Both the position numbers and the translations under genes were made by a program. A model generated the notes under the pieces. The model had not been told where the DNA came from. It did not search any database and saw only the letters and a list, made by a program, of their open reading frames with translations. Positions 19,648 through 19,650 of a stretch of DNA of 19,650 bases are shown piece by piece. The DNA is from AC-32 sp045806105 (GTDB lineage: Bacteria > Actinomycetota > Thermoleophilia > Gaiellales > Gaiellaceae). Location of the stretch: the NCBI GenBank assembly GCA_045806105.1, contig JBJMJY010000047.1:1-19650 (forward strand). Direction: 5' to 3'. How positions within the stretch are numbered: position 1 is the first letter of the stretch; the number at the start of each line of letters is the position of its first letter.

Positions 19648-19650
19648 TTG

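Overview
High-GC actinobacterial chromosome segment. The evidence is the dgt–dnaG gene pair, an actinobacterial-style gas-vesicle (gvp) cluster with no GvpN, a four-cysteine L32, and several genes whose start codon lies 7–9 bases from a TAnnnT hexamer, as in leaderless transcripts. The protein style suggests a deep-branching class such as Thermoleophilia, but that placement is inference; the 23S rRNA fragment at the left edge could settle it.

Layout. 1–903: 3' end of a 23S rRNA gene, 5S rRNA and a strong terminator. 865–1977 (minus): HtpX-like membrane zinc protease behind a small unknown protein. 1978–2623: sparse, with one doubtful small gene. 2624–3983: divergent histidine-phosphatase and short-chain dehydrogenase genes sharing a 22-base promoter region. 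4173–6796: dgt and dnaG, overlapping by one base. 6851–7358: divergent small membrane protein and CsbD-like stress protein, between them two SigB-type promoter candidates.

7423–14137 is the main accessory block, a gas-vesicle cluster: SRPBCC-domain protein, an unlisted-size 48-residue membrane protein, gvpA, gvpF, gvpG, gvpO, gvpJ, gvpL, gvpS, a third gvpF/L paralogue and gvpK, then three proteins of unknown function. From gvpF to gvpK every junction overlaps (translational coupling); the flanking unknown genes instead have their own good Shine-Dalgarno sites. Four proteins of otherwise unrelated type (SRPBCC, GvpO and two tail proteins) share an Ala/Gly-rich hydrophobic helix followed by lysine, which may be a common anchor to the vesicle shell or assembly complex. 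The last tail protein has an 88-residue Ser/Arg domain and a SAP/Rho-N-like end.

14208–19647: tRNA-Asn; an inositol-monophosphatase-family gene; a molybdate operon (HTH–TOBE regulator, modA, modB, modC) with a palindromic operator candidate at its promoter; a convergent ABC-F ATPase whose leader can fold over its own ribosome-binding site and contains a four-codon reading frame; and rpmF (L32). The most notable candidates for undescribed biology are the shared-helix gas-vesicle accessory proteins, the ABC-F leader, and the molybdate operator.
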